From Alisma plantago-aquatica (taxonomy: Eukaryota; Streptophyta; Magnoliopsida; Alismatales; Alismataceae): 64,000 bases of DNA. Numbering within the stretch: the first letter of the stretch is position 1; each line of letters opens with the position of its first letter. The position numbers were made by a program, and so were the translations under genes. The DNA is taken from positions 264,591,501 through 264,655,500 of the forward strand of contig OY856414.1 of assembly GCA_963693085.1 (NCBI GenBank), given 5' to 3'. Positions 13,252 through 24,504 of this stretch are shown one piece after another. The notes beneath the pieces were generated by a model. That model saw only the letters and a list, made by a program, of their open reading frames with translations, was not told the DNA's origin and ran no database searches.

Positions 13252-13641
13252 CTATACATTCATCTGTCGCAAAGAAACAAACATATCCCGTCTATTGCAT
13301 ACCAGGGAACTCAACTGTGCCTTCTTCTTTGTAGAAAGGGAAGAAGACTTTCGGCTAAGTGCATCAGCTACCACATTTGCTTTACCAGGATGATACTTGA
13401 TGGTTCAGTCGTAATCATTGATTAATTCCATCCATCAACGTTGTCGCATGTTCAACTCTTATTGTGAAAAGATGTACTTCAGATTCTTATGATCAGTAAA
13501 GATCTGACACACTTCCCCGTAGAGATAATGTTTCCAAATCTTTAGCGCATGAACCACTGCTGCCAACTCCAAGTCATGAGTCGGATAGTTCTCCTCGTGT
13601 TTCTTAAGCTGTCATGAAGCAAAAGAAACCACATGATCTTC
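13252..13641 (-). pseudogene. pol: RNase H remainder, several stops (pol fragment)
   Basis: In the same minus frame, pieces of the gypsy RNase H and tether are legible: [20 protein letters not shown], then [16 protein letters not shown] with the DHK motif, then a GKANVVADALSRK-like block. They are separated by stops that look like CAA/CAG/CGA-to-TAA/TAG/TGA or TGG-to-TGA/TAG changes. It is too damaged to be expressed. Confidence 0.8.
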
Positions 13642-14061
13642 CTACATTAGCACACAACCTAAACCTTTCTTGGAAGCATCGCAGAAAACAACATAGCCCT
13701 TCCCAAGCTCTGGTAGGATTAACACTGGGGCACTGGTCATCTTCTCCTTCAACCTCTGGAAAGCTTGTTGACATCGATCATCCCAGACAAAAGGTACATC
13801 CTTTCTAGTCAACTTCATCATTGGCAACACAATCACACTGAAGTCCTTGATAAACCTCCAGTAGTAACCTGCTAGACCCAGGAAACTATGAACTTCTGTC
13901 AGCGTCTTCGGCTGTTCCCATTCTGCAACAGATTCCACCTTCTTTGGATCTACCTTGACTCCTTCAGCAGATATCACATGACCTAAGAAAGTCACTTCTT
14001 CTAACCAGAATTCACACTTACTGAACTTGGCATACAACTGATGTTGGCGAAGAAGAGTCAA
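13642..14061 (-). pseudogene. pol: RT thumb/connection and start of RNase H (pol fragment)
   Basis: Continues the same polyprotein. The segment [20 protein letters not shown] is the conserved RT thumb-connection block of Ty3/gypsy, followed by [16 protein letters not shown] and a [15 protein letters not shown] block. RNase H begins at [16 protein letters not shown], with the first catalytic Asp in the FCDAS motif. The frame then hits a stop (13641), and RNase H continues in broken form to about 13252. Confidence 0.95.
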
Positions 14062-14076
14062 CGCTCATCGAAGATG

Positions 14077-14559
14077 TCACTCATGCTCTTGCTTGTCCCG
14101 ACTATAGATCAAGATGTCATCTATGAAGACTATGACAAACTGATCTAAGAATGGATGGAACACTCTGTTCATCAGGTCCATGAAGGCAGCAGGTGCATTG
14201 GTTAGCCCAAACGGAATAACCACAAACTCGAAGTGACCATACCTCGTCTTGAAAGCTGACTTTGGTATGTCATCCGCCTTAATCCTCAACTGATGGTAAC
14301 CGGAACGTAGATCGATCTTCGAAAACACTGTAGCACCATGCAACTAATTGAACAGATCATCTATCCTTGGCAACGGGTACTTGTTCTTGATCGTGACTTT
14401 GTTCAACTGTCGATAGTCTATACACAACCACATCGATCCATCCTTTTTCTTGATGAACAACACTGGAGCACCCCAAGGAGACGTACTCAGTCGGATGAAA
14501 CCTTTCTCCAACAACTCTTGTAATTGCTTCTTAAGCTTTGCCATCTCTACTGGAGCCAT
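14077..14559 (-). pseudogene. pol: Reverse transcriptase, fingers and palm (pol fragment)
   Basis: RNA-dependent DNA polymerase core. The order of motifs is [16 protein letters not shown], then [11 protein letters not shown], then [14 protein letters not shown] with the first catalytic Asp, then [12 protein letters not shown], then FIDDILIYS with the paired catalytic Asp residues intact. One stop interrupts it at about 14342-14344, where a CAG glutamine codon has become TAG after DDLFN. A Trp replaces the usual Arg just before LCIDYR. The fragment ends at a stop near 14077, and a second stop follows before 14061. The enzyme motifs are unchanged, so the lesions look like post-insertion decay. 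Confidence 0.95.
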
Positions 14560-14571
14560 CCTATACGATGT

Positions 14572-15213
14572 CTATGCAACTGGCTGCATTCCTGGAACCA
14601 GATTGATCTCGAAATCAATCTCTCGGGGTGGAGGAACACCAAGAAACTCATCCGGAAACACGTCGACAAACTCTCGAACAACTGACACCTCCTCGAGACT
14701 AGGACCTTTCGCCTTGGTAGCCACAACAGTATCCACAACATGAGCTAGAAATGCCTCACATCCTTGATGTAGCAACTTCTCTGCCACCATAGCTAATACT
14801 AAGTACGTCGGAAGAATCTTCCTATCTCCCTGGAAGATCCATGTCTCTCCGGCATCATCAAACACCGCCTGCTTGGAACCACAGTCCAAAACAACCTTAT
14901 ACTTTTCTAAGGTATCCATTCCAAGGATAACATCAAAACCATGTATATCAAGTGGTATAAGATCCACTTGAATGATGTGTCCCGCAAAAGACAAGACACA
15001 AGATGGACACTCTTCTCGAAGAAACGAGGAACCATCAAGAGGGGTTTCTAACAACAAACTATCCTTCTTACAGCTAATAGGTAAACGACATTTTTCAAGC
15101 ATACTATAGGCGATAAAGGAGTGCGTAGCACCCGGGTCAACTAGAATAGATATAAAGCAAGAAGAAGACATATCAGAATGAAATAACTCCATCTGACCTG
15201 TCCCCACTCGCAT
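14572..15213 (-). pseudogene. pol: Aspartic protease and start of RT (pol fragment)
   Basis: The protease would cut the Gag-Pol precursor. The active-site triad region reads ILVDPGATHSFI at about residues 23-34, a DPGA variant of the D-S/T-G-A motif often seen in this retropepsin family (RVP_2). A second hydrophobic block, GFDVILGMDTL, is the family's conserved C-terminal motif. Residues about 175-213 (FVDVFPDEFLGVPPPREIDF onward) are the conserved lead-in to reverse transcriptase. The frame ends at a stop where the protein should run on (14571), one substitution from an arginine codon, and the next frame starts at 14559. It is part of a broken pol, not a separate gene. Confidence 0.9.
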
Positions 15214-15384
15214 GTTGACTATCGCCTCCGGCTGACTCGTAGCATAGACTCGAGCCGTTGCTTGCTGTCCACGTCCTCTGTTTCCTTGAGCAGACGATCC
15301 AGCTCGCGACGCTTGACCGCATCCTCGACCTCTGCTACCACTGGGCTACTGTCTATCTGATCCTTGTAGATTCTGCCTCGGCTG

Positions 15385-16446
15385 CTATGTCACTTCAAAA
15401 TCTCTAATCGGGCAATGTAACTTGAGATGCCCGGTCTGACCACAAAGATAGCATGCCCTATCTTCAAACCGTGGCCTAGATGGTCCTGTCACTACCACCG
15501 AAGTTGTACTATGTGCCTTAGATGGTGAAGAAACATAGCCTCTTCCCTTACTCGGAGACCACTGCGACGGTACACTGGAACCTCTCATCACAAAAGGTGT
15601 TGAAAACCTGGGCTTCTTGAAGCCACCAAACCTTTGTCCCTGGAACTGAGCAGACCCCTTCTTAGACATGGATTCTCTTTTCTCCCTCACTGACCATTCG
15701 ATCCTCTGGACAGATTCCACAAACATAGAAAACCGCTCTCTGTTCTCCAATGTAGAAACAGGTGTTGTCAACTCAGAACTCAGACCCTTCTCGAAACGTC
15801 TGATCCGTTCCTCATCTGTCACTGCCATATGAGGACAAAAACTCAACAGATCCATGAACTTGGCCTCATACTCGGTGATGTTCATCGTTCCTTGTTGCAG
15901 GCGCTTGAACTGACTGATCTTCTCATCCAGATACGTCTTCAGAAAGTATCTGTTGACGAACTCGTGCGGGAAAACTTCCCAACCGATCACCTCACCAGGT
16001 CGTTTCTCCTCCTCGATGGTCCACCAGTGACCAACACTACCCTTCAGAAGGTAGATAGCGTGCTTTACTTTGTCTGCTTCGGGGATGTCGAGGATCCGGA
16101 AAGCCTTCTCAAGACTGGTCACCCACAGATCTACATCCACTGGATCAGCCGTTCCAGCATAATCTGAAGCTTCGACTCGGCGAATCCGTTCGAAGGTCTT
16201 CCCAATACCCGATGTTTCACCATGGGGAGCCTGTGCTTTCGGAGGAGGCACTGGCAATCTTACAACCATGAGATTCATCGTAGCCATCATCTGCCCCATA
16301 AGTTGTTGATAGGCAGGATGTTCAAGAATGGCTGGGTCAGGTTGGGGGACCTCAGGCCCCCGATCTTCATGTTCCTGCCTAAAAGCTCCATCAACAGATG
16401 CAACATCGATGTACTCAGGAGTATGTTCTTCATGGTTTCCAAACAT
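15385..16446 (-). CDS. gag: Gag polyprotein of the Tekay element (353 aa)
   Basis: Capsid-nucleocapsid precursor that would form the virus-like particle packaging element RNA. The start at 16446 opens an uninterrupted frame. Residues about 95-260 carry the Retrotrans_gag pattern, with the segments DLWVTSLEKAFRIL, YLLKGSVGHWW, FVNRYFLKTY and EYEAKFMDL all visible. Near the C-terminus (about residue 335) is one CCHC zinc knuckle, CYLCGQTGHLKLHC, spaced C-x2-C-x4-H-x4-C with all ligands present. The frame ends at a stop right after the knuckle. The sequence beyond stays coding-like (basic, glycine-rich) in the same frame through a second stop up to the protease, so gag and pol were probably one frame originally. 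Function from family knowledge; the reading frame is seen directly. Confidence 0.9.
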   Translation of the reverse strand: MFGNHEEHTPEYIDVASVDGAFRQEHEDRGPEVPQPDPAILEHPAYQQLMGQMMATMNLMVVRLPVPPPKAQAPHGETSGIGKTFERIRRVEASDYAGTADPVDVDLWVTSLEKAFRILDIPEADKVKHAIYLLKGSVGHWWTIEEEKRPGEVIGWEVFPHEFVNRYFLKTYLDEKISQFKRLQQGTMNITEYEAKFMDLLSFCPHMAVTDEERIRRFEKGLSSELTTPVSTLENRERFSMFVESVQRIEWSVREKRESMSKKGSAQFQGQRFGGFKKPRFSTPFVMRGSSVPSQWSPSKGRGYVSSPSKAHSTTSVVVTGPSRPRFEDRACYLCGQTGHLKLHCPIRDFEVT

Positions 16447-16553
16447 CTTGACTTTTCTTCCACTGAGGGCAGAAGACGATCATAAGAAAATTTGGACAAC
16501 TCACAAGAACAGACTCAACCTAGTCCTAAATCCCTATAGACTTAGCGAACCTA

Positions 16554-16566
16554 GGGCACTGATACC
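16554..16566 (-). promoter_or_regulatory. Primer-binding site (initiator tRNA-Met)
   Basis: On the minus strand this reads tggtatcagtgcc, one base off the usual tggtatcagagcc complement of the plant initiator tRNA-Met 3' end. It lies 6 bp inside the 5' LTR boundary at 16573. Confidence 0.85.
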
Positions 16567-19500
16567 AAAACTTGTGGCAACACATCCCACTATCACACAT
16601 ACAGCGAGGTGTTACGCGAAAATGTGCGGAAATCACCATAACCACATATTATAAAAAACACGGGTTAATTAAAACTGATTGTGAAAAGTGGATAAACTGA
16701 GAAGCTATTACATCTGAGTCCTCATCCTACAAATCAAACATGTTACATAAACATATACAAGATCTGTTACGTGTCCACAGCTTAAAGGAACATCTGTCTA
16801 ACCATCACATGAGTTCATCACCTATTTATACATAGAGGCCCACATTCGTCCAGCAGAAGGATATACAAAACATCAACAACTACACATCGTGAAACAATGT
16901 CAAAACACCTCCAAGGACCTGAGAGTACAGGAAAGACTCTAGACTCTACTACAAAACACCAAAATAGCAGCATATCCATCTCTTGCCTTCTACTGCTCGT
17001 CTGGCTGCTCGGCCGCAACTCCACGACCACCACCACGACTAGCTCGAACACCTGAAAACCCAGCGAGGTGAGACAATTGAACATTATCCCACCGAGAAAC
17101 ATAACTCCCCGTCGAAACTATAAAACCAGAAGGATAAAGTAACAACAGAAGATAAATAGTAAAACGTAGAATAATAACAGTCGCAAGGCCATTCGTACCA
17201 TCAAGCTTACCAGGCTGTATGGAAGATATATCATCAACTATCTCTTTATGGAACATAAGATTATAAGATCTTATTGCATAACATGAGGAACATATAAGTA
17301 ACTGTAAGTACAACAAAGGTAACTGCACAAGTAAGGCATCAATCAATGTTCCATGTTTTGCCTTAACCAATAAATGCTATACGGCTGTATTTTATGCCCT
17401 GAGGAAGTGAACCGTACCATTCAAATCCAACCTTCGGCTGTGAAGCCCATCACCGGTGCCATACAAGGTCAATGGAAGAGCCAGACTCCATGACCTCCCA
17501 CCTTGTGGTCAGTACACGAGTATAACACAGGCAGGACCGTAGTCTCATGCCTAAGTGGCCTCAGCCACAGGGTCAGCTCCACAGGCTACCCTTCCTCTAG
17601 CTCACCTCGGTACAGGTCACGATGCTAGTATATCTAAGCCATGTGCCAGTTCACCGTGCTCTGAGCCATGAACGCATTCATTCTCTTCATATCACATATC
17701 TGAAGCCATGGGCCTGTTCACCATGCTCATCACATGTCCCGAGTCTACAACCGAAGTTGCACTCTTACCTCCTCACTTTAGGCTAGGAGAAACCTCGCAT
17801 ACTCAACAATATGCGCTCTGGGTTACCCCGTAGGAGAACCCGTTTCACCATCACCAACTCCTGACGATGATGGATCTATGGCCAGGGCAAACTACATGAT
17901 ATATTCCACTATGATTAATTAGTATCTTTTGTATGGATTGCAAGATTCAACCAAGTTATGTAACATGTAACTATAACAGGAAATAAACAACATAAAACTC
18001 AATATTATGCTTTTATTGAAATCACATCATCCTAATCCATCACTAGGATCCATCAGTACATGTTATCACTTGGCCTCTTGCCAATCATCCAGATCCATCT
18101 CGAGGATCATCACATGCCATGGGATCTCAATCCCTCATCATATAGTGCCACTGCCTCTCAAGGCTTACATCATCATCATGGGATAGCAATCCCCAGTACT
18201 TTAGTCATGTACATTATACGGATTATTTCAACATCTAGAGTAATAATCACAGTAGAGTTACTCAACATATACATATACCTCATAGCCCTTTTTAATTGGA
18301 TATGCATCACATGCATGGTTAGTAACAACAATAAATAGAAAGACCATGCTATCGACATAGGGTGATATTGATAATTATATGCTTTATCAACCGTGCCTCA
18401 ACTTGTGATCATAAGCATAGGTTACATCATTAAGTAAGGCATTCTACATGCTTATCATTTCCTTATCATTATACATGATCATATGCACATGAAATGTATA
18501 TTAGAATTCATGAAGGTGATCTACTATCTCAAGCATATCAATAGCTTCCACAATAAACCAAACATGATAGAATCCAACATATCGGGTTTCAATCGAGGAA
18601 CAAGACCCACACTATTGCCCCCACTACCCTCACCATAAGTGGTATCGGGCAGGGCTCCCTCTATCATCCAACCAAAATGGTCAACATGTGATGGCCAAGC
18701 ATACTAGGTGACGTGCAACGTTGCGTTGTGCAGTACTGGTGGTATATCGTACAGCAAGGCCTTATGAGTTATAATGTGCAATGACCAAGGGTACCAGGTG
18801 ACGTTCTATCGGGTAGGGAACTCATTCTAGGGGGACGCCTGACACTACAAGGTAAAAACTAGGGAGAGGATATCGGGCAACACCATAAAACAAAGCATAA
18901 TGCCAAGGTGCAACTCAGCCTGAAGTTCAACCAGCATAACCATGCTCTATCTGTTATCACATAGGGCAACGACGAAGATGTGACTCCCATCACAGAACCA
19001 GACCCCAACGCCCCATCGACCAAGGTATAGCAGCACAAGGAAAACATCTAACCAAGGTGTATCGGGCATGTCATCTTAGCATGGTGTGACGCCCGTCACA
19101 CAAGGCATGAACTAGGCATGTGACGCCCAACACAACACACATCATGTGTCATCCAAGACTCAAGATCAAGTGAGGTATCATCCATCACAACTACCACCAC
19201 CTATCATCCAAAGCATCTAGGTCAAGAGGCTATCAGGCAACACCTCCCCAAGATTTTAACAACCAAGATACAACTCGTCACTAACCTCAGGCACAAGGGC
19301 ATCAAAACCTAAAGAGTCAAGAAGATGGCTCACCTCTCAACTTAAATGAGAGAGGGATTTTACACATCTCTTAACATGCATCAGGCAACACAAGGGACAA
19401 CCCTAATCGAGGTCCACAACTACCATCAAGCTCACCCTTCAAGTCCATGGTGAGAGGAGGGTGTTGCTTAAGCTACTAGAGCTCAAGCTCACTCCTCAAG

Positions 19501-19839
19501 ACCTAGGAGAGAAGAGAGTGTTGCTCACCAAGAAACCCTAGGATATAGGTTCGGCCAACATGAAAACTAAGCAAGAAAACAAAGCTTGCAACATATAAGA
19601 ACATGAAAGGAGGTAGAATAGTTGGGGTTAAGAGTTATGCAACCCGCCTTAAGCAAGTTCCAAGCTCCTAGCACCACCAAGCTCCAAGGAAGAAGAAGAC
19701 TCCAAGGATATCAGCCACCAATCTTGCTCCTCCAAGGGGTATCAGCCACCAACCTGCAAAGGAGAAGGAGTGTCGTGCACACCAAGGTGGAGAAGAAACT
19801 AAGGAACCAAAGGAACTCCTAGCAAATGAAAGGACACGC

Positions 19840-19847
19840 CTATATAG
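19840..19847 (-). promoter_or_regulatory. LTR TATA box (5' LTR copy)
   Basis: Minus-strand ctatatag in the 5' LTR, the copy that would drive element transcription. The tandem 18-bp repeats lie about 200 bp upstream of it in the sense direction. Confidence 0.5.
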
Positions 19848-20039
19848 AAGAAAAGGGAGGAGAAAACAAGGTAGAACCAAGCAAGGTGTCTTCCTCCAAG
19901 GGACACTTTTCCTAGTGCATGAGCCGCCACTCTAGCAAGCTCTAAACACATGTCCAAGGTCATTGCTACATGCAAGCATCATGCACCAAGTGTCCACTAG
20001 TGGTGACACAAACGAGGTCAAAGCTTGGTCAAAGACTCT

Positions 20040-20093
20040 AGGGCGACACACCCCCATGGGCGACACACCTCCATGGGCGACACACCTCCATGC
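20040..20093 (-). repeat. 18-bp tandem repeat upstream of the LTR TATA box, about 3 copies
   Basis: Same unit as at 11290-11397 (gggcgacacacctccatg), with two fewer copies. It is followed by cttggccgatac, as in the other LTR. Confidence 0.85.
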
Positions 20094-20787
20094 TTGGCCG
20101 ATACAGTCCTCTCTTGCCCGATACAAGGCCCAACAAGCTTAGCCAAGCCCAAAGGAACTCAAGCAACGAGCCCAAACCATCCTCTCTACACTAGAGGAAG
20201 CAAGGAGAGGGAGGAAAACCTCTCAAGGTGACAAACTTGCCCACAAAACCCTAGACTTGGGTTATTTGCAAGTAGCCCCTCCAACTCTCAACAAAGCACA
20301 ACCAAACCCTAATCACCACTAAAGGTGATTAGCAAGCACAAAAGCATCAAGATTAAGCAAAGCAAACAGGTTAAACCCTAAATGAAGGTCAGGGTCCTTA
20401 CATATAGAATAATACATATACATAGATCTAAAACTAAGTACTCCACCAAGTGATGAGTTATATTTTCAACATCTTTTTTCATTTATGTAAGATCCACCTA
20501 TTTTCCAGTTTAGATCCAATTAAATAGGACAATTGAGACATGTCGAGACTCAATATGAATGCCATATATGTACTTAATATCATTTTTATATGTGCCCCCC
20601 CTTCATTAGGGGGTTGGCTCCGCCACTGTGTATATATATGGTTTGGTTCACTCTGAAAAGAATTTCCTGATAGTGGATCTCTTGGCAAAAAAGTTTTAAT
20701 TTTTAGTGATTTTTGGTAATCCACTTTAATGATTAATTCTGTATTATTTTGTGGGATTAAGCTGTTGGTTTGATAGGGGTCGTCACA

Positions 20788-21360
20788 GTAGCTGTGTGAG
20801 TTTGCAATGTAAAAATGTACATAAAACTCACAGTTTGTCATTCGACTACACCTGTCAAACATGCCCTAAAAGCGATGCGACGTAAATGGAATTTCATTTT
20901 AGGGAAATGTATTAATAATGAGACATTTTTTTACTTGTAAATATTCTTCCATCTTATGAAACAATTAGAAAAAATATTATCAACGAAGAAGTTTCCGTCA
21001 CTTTTCTTAGGATATCATTTCATATATGCATTTTGTCAAACACGGCTTATACAATCGCATTAACTATTTGCCCGAACATGACACTCTTCACTTTAGTCCA
21101 GTAATCATACAGATTTAATGAAGTACGACAGGGGGAAAAGAATGATTTTGACAATACATAGATGAAACCATACACATAAGTTCTTACTCCAACCACCTCC
21201 ACCCAAATATCACCTTCATATAGATACAAACTCCAAACTCATTCGCTAAGACATTCTGTCCATGATTGATACAAGAGTCGCATAGATTTTAGTCAATTTA
21301 CATTAGTGCTTTTTGTAACGGGTAGTATAGGTAAGTTACCCGCACGGGCATTGTATAAAC
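20788..21360. other. Intergenic stretch, nothing recognised
   Basis: Moderately AT-rich sequence to the right of the old LTR. I see no coding region, repeat or RNA gene. Confidence 0.6.
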
Positions 21361-21480
<120 letters not shown>

Positions 21481-21487
21481 GAGAGAG

Positions 21488-21865
21488 GGGTTAGAATACA
21501 CTCGAGTGTACAGATCACACGAATACACTCAAATGTGTTTGCATGTTAAGACTATTTTTTGCAAAATGTAAACCATTGATCTTCACCGTCATACTATAAT
21601 TAGGCTACATACAAATTTTGAGCCCATTTGGATGAGTGTAAGCCACTCATCCAAGGGCAACAAAATCGACGTGTGAAACTAATTTGAAATGCATAATTTT
21701 TGTGATCTTTATAAAATGACATATAAATATCCAAATGTGCTCAAATTTTACGTATGAGATATTCACAAGACGTTTAAGAAGATCAACAGATTAAATTTTT
21801 GAAAAAAATATTGCATCATGAAAAACTACTCGAGTGTATTCTACTCTGAATACATCCGAGTGTAT

Positions 21866-21866
<1 letters not shown>
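21488..21866 (+). mobile_element. Small non-autonomous element (Micron-like MITE), copy 1
   Basis: It begins gttagaatacactcgagtg and ends gaatacatccgagtgtatta, with near-palindromic ends (acactcgagtgta). Copy 2 at 21919-22264 is its reverse complement at clear similarity: the blocks around aatgtaaaccattgatctt and ggcaacaaaatcgac are shared. It lies between TA microsatellites, as rice Micron-type MITEs do. No coding capacity. Confidence 0.75.
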
Positions 21867-21896
<30 letters not shown>

Positions 21897-21918
21897 TTGT
21901 GTGTGTGTGTGTGTGTGT
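21867..21918. repeat. (TA)n(TG)n microsatellite between the inverted copies
   Basis: A TA run changing into a TG run. It forms the loop of the large inverted repeat. Confidence 0.9.
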
Positions 21919-22264
21919 ATTCGGAGCAGAATACACTCAAGTAGTTTTTAATGATGCAATGTTTTTTTTAAATCTAATCTATTAATCTTCTTGTGAATAA
22001 CTCATATAAAAAATTTGAGCACATTTGGATATTTATAGGCCATGTTATAAAGACCACAAAAAGTATACATTTTAAATTACTTTTGTGCGTCGATTTTGTT
22101 GCCCTCAGATGAGTGATTGACACTTATCTAAATAGACTCAAAATTTGTATGTAGCCTAATTATAGTATGACAATGAAGATCAATGGTTTACATCTTACAA
22201 AAAATAGTCTTAATATAAAAACACACTTGAGTGTATCCGTACGATCCGTACACTCCAGTGTATT
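21919..22264 (-). mobile_element. Small non-autonomous element (Micron-like MITE), copy 2, inverted
   Basis: Reverse-complement relative of copy 1, slightly shorter. It starts ttcggagcagaatacactc and ends cactccagtgtatta, again followed by a TA run (22262-22321). A transcript across both copies could fold into a long imperfect hairpin. Confidence 0.75.
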
Positions 22265-22278
22265 ATATATATATATAT

Positions 22279-22324
<46 letters not shown>

Positions 22325-22793
22325 TCTACGTAGTTGGTTTTTGTTTGATTGCTAAAATTATAAAAGTGACGATTGAATAGAATAGTCAACGAAAAATCTT
22401 AATCGTTGGCACTATGGAATAGTCAACTACAAAAATTGAATTGAATAGAATAGTCAACTAAAAAAATCTTAATCGTTGGCACTATGGTCACTCGTATAAC
22501 CCAGCCCCCCTATTGTACCACCACTACATGTATATATCATGCCCTTACCCACCTCATAGTAGCAACATCTTCAAATAAGATGCTTTTAAACTAAAACTAT
22601 AGAATGGGTGGATATTCTGACGAGCTACCATTAGCCAACCACATATTTCTCAATCTTCCCAAAAGGCATTGTCAAACTACGTACCATCTAGGCATTGTCT
22701 AGATCCTCCCATGTTAAACCATTGATTTATTATGGAGCCACATCTTTATGTAACATTGGCGATTTTTGAGCTACTAGTTGGTAATTCTTCTCT
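22265..22793. repeat. TA microsatellite, then a local direct duplication
   Basis: The TA tract ends near 22321. Then a segment containing gaatagaatagtcaac and tcttaatcgttggcactatgg occurs twice (about 22373-22417 and 22443-22487). The rest, to 22793, shows nothing recognisable. Confidence 0.65.
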
Positions 22794-22796
22794 TAA

Positions 22797-23774
22797 GGTT
22801 CCGATTGGTTTGGTGTAAGTCATAAATTTTGTGGAACTAATTTTTTAGAAACACTAATTCAGTTTCTAGAACTTAAGTTTCATTCACTTCCATGTGATTG
22901 ATTTGTTATAAGTGTAAATATGGAAATTTAATAAAAAATTGTTAATTTTATTGTGTGACATATAAAAAGTAAGGACGATAAAAAATTATAGAAAAAATTA
23001 TATCTGTGACTAATCATAATATTTTTAACCATAATAACATCAACAAACGATCATGATGTGGATGTTGTTCATTTGAAAATATTTTAATGAAATACAATTA
23101 TAATTTTTATTAATATATTTTGATTCAAATCATATTATGACATTTTAATTTCTCTTTGTATGTATAAACTATTGTAATGATATGTACATTTTCTGTGTTT
23201 GTAACTATAAGTTTTGTTTCATCATTGTTTAACAATATTTCAACTTTTCGTGTACGATTATAGTTCATTATCATTTTTCAAATTATATTATATAAATATA
23301 AAATATAAAAATATGTTAGGAAAATCACATTTTATGTCACATGGTACATTGTAATTACTTTTTTGTAGTTTTCATATATGTTTTATTTTATTTACCACAT
23401 TGATAATGGTAGTTGTAATGTATAATATTTTACATAGTGCCGTTTATATTGCATAGTGTTTTGTCATATTATATTATGATTATGGCAATAAATAATATCC
23501 ACACCTCTAACAATCCTAGTCATAACTATTTTACATGTCATTTGTGAAGAATAAAAATATAATTGTACATGAAATGTTGTCAATTGTTCTAGAACTCGTT
23601 TTCCGCCGTTTTTAAGAGGAAACTTAGGAACTCTATTTTGTATGTAACTCTGTAACTCACCGAAACTCACGGAACTCAAGTTCTAGTACTTATTTTAAAC
23701 CAATCATGAAAAACTACTGTAGGAACTCCAGTTAATAAGTTTTCCGTGCCAGTTACAATAAACCAATCGGAGTC
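22797..23774. mobile_element. PIF/Harbinger-like non-autonomous element (978 bp)
   Basis: The left end is ggttccgattggtttggtgt. The right end, read on the minus strand, is gactccgattggtttattgt, giving imperfect terminal inverted repeats that share ccgattggttt. Both ends are flanked by taa (22794-22796 and 23775-23777), the 3-bp TWA target duplication of Harbinger/Tourist elements. The interior is AT-rich with no transposase. The TIR and target duplication are seen directly; the superfamily is inferred from their type. Confidence 0.75.
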
Positions 23775-23777
23775 TAA

Positions 23778-24504
23778 ATTATCATATTTTTTGTCTTACC
23801 GATTTGATGTGTTATTTAAGAAAAACTTACATGGATGTAACTAGTGGTATAAACATATTCTAGGAATTTTCTTAAAGCTATCATAAGACCAATTGTCTTT
23901 GTGTTTCTCAGAAATATGACTAATGGAATATTGTAGATGTATTGTATTATATAGTTGAAATTTTATGTTTTGATGAATGTAAATTAGCTATTACTATGTT
24001 ATGTATGATATAAGAGGGACAATGTATTGGTTAATGTCCAATTTGATGTTCATTTATTTCAAATAGATGAAAAATTAGTGTAAACTTTGTAATGTGAACG
24101 AAGAAAAATAAAATCTACCATTTACTAGTGCACTGGTAAGTCAAAACTAGTACCTACACTACACGTGACTACAGACTTTGCTAGCTAAGTGCGCACTGCT
24201 CCAGTTTGATCAATCAAACCAAGTTATGTTTTATAGGAGCGGGTCAAGTCAAACAAACTCCGAACGAATGCAGAGAGTCAAACACGTACGTATACATACA
24301 CTCCTCACTTCCTCAGGTGCCGCTTCCCATACAAGGAAGTTAGCGGCCTAACGCACGACGTTCCAATCTGGAGTTAGCGGCCTAACGCACGACGTTCCTC
24401 CTCCGGGGCTCATCCGCCACTTTAAAAGTGGACGCTTCAAGATTTGGAATGGGTTGTTGGCGGTGATGAACAGGGGCAGAAGGACAAGGACATGGAAACC
24501 GAGA
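23778..24504. other. Intergenic stretch with a 26-bp direct repeat
   Basis: A 26-bp sequence starting gttagcggcctaacgcac occurs at 24339-24364 and 24373-24398, identical, with period 34. Its first half is nearly self-complementary. Around it (24300-24500) the DNA is locally GC-richer than its surroundings, but I cannot identify a gene. Confidence 0.7.

Larger units (their letters stand above)
7832..20402 (-). mobile_element. Ty3/gypsy chromovirus, Tekay (Del) type, full length with both LTRs
   Basis: Complete element on the minus strand. The 3' LTR is at 7832-11733, the internal region at 11734-16572, and the 5' LTR at 16573-20402. A 5-bp target duplication, tatag, lies at 7827-7831 and 20403-20407. 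The minus-strand order gag, protease, RT, RNase H, integrase, chromodomain is that of a Ty3/gypsy chromovirus. Long LTRs, an initiator-Met primer site and a C-terminal chromodomain-like segment fit the Tekay clade. The LTRs differ at 13 of the first 195 bases by my count, so the insertion is not recent. Several in-frame stops, mostly C-to-T type, make it inactive. Confidence 0.95.
16573..20402 (-). repeat. 5' LTR of the Tekay element (3830 bp)
   Basis: Same ends as the left copy. It adjoins the primer-binding site, so it is the 5' LTR. Substitutions are spread along its whole length. Confidence 0.95.
6226..20628. mobile_element. hAT-superfamily element (Tip100-like ends), split by the Tekay element
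   Basis: The left end is cagtggcggcgcgag at 6226. The right end, read on the minus strand from 20628, is cagtggcggagccaac. It is flanked by a perfect 8-bp target duplication, tgtatata, at 6218-6225 and 20629-20636, which is diagnostic of hAT. The subterminal sequence (gggcaagtgcccccc at about 6257) is of the type seen in plant Tip100-like elements. Without the Tekay insertion the element is only about 1.8 kb, very AT-rich, with no transposase or dimerisation motif visible, so it was non-autonomous or heavily deleted. It sits inside the old LTR. Confidence 0.9.
2092..20787 (+). mobile_element. Old solo LTR (about 4.3 kb without insertions), split by a hAT element
   Basis: It begins tgtaacatccc at 2092. 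After removing the hAT insertion (6226-20636) it ends ggggtcgtcaca at 20787, the TG...CA ends expected of an LTR. The part at 5850-6130 resembles the Tekay LTR read in the sense direction: the gctgggacaa/gtctcacc block and the tgtactct(c/t)aggtc block are both present. A TATA-like tract lies near 2810. No primer-binding site is next to either end, so a solo LTR is most likely. The 5-bp flanks (gtgtg and gtagc) do not match, so the ends are not proven. No coding capacity. Confidence 0.6.
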
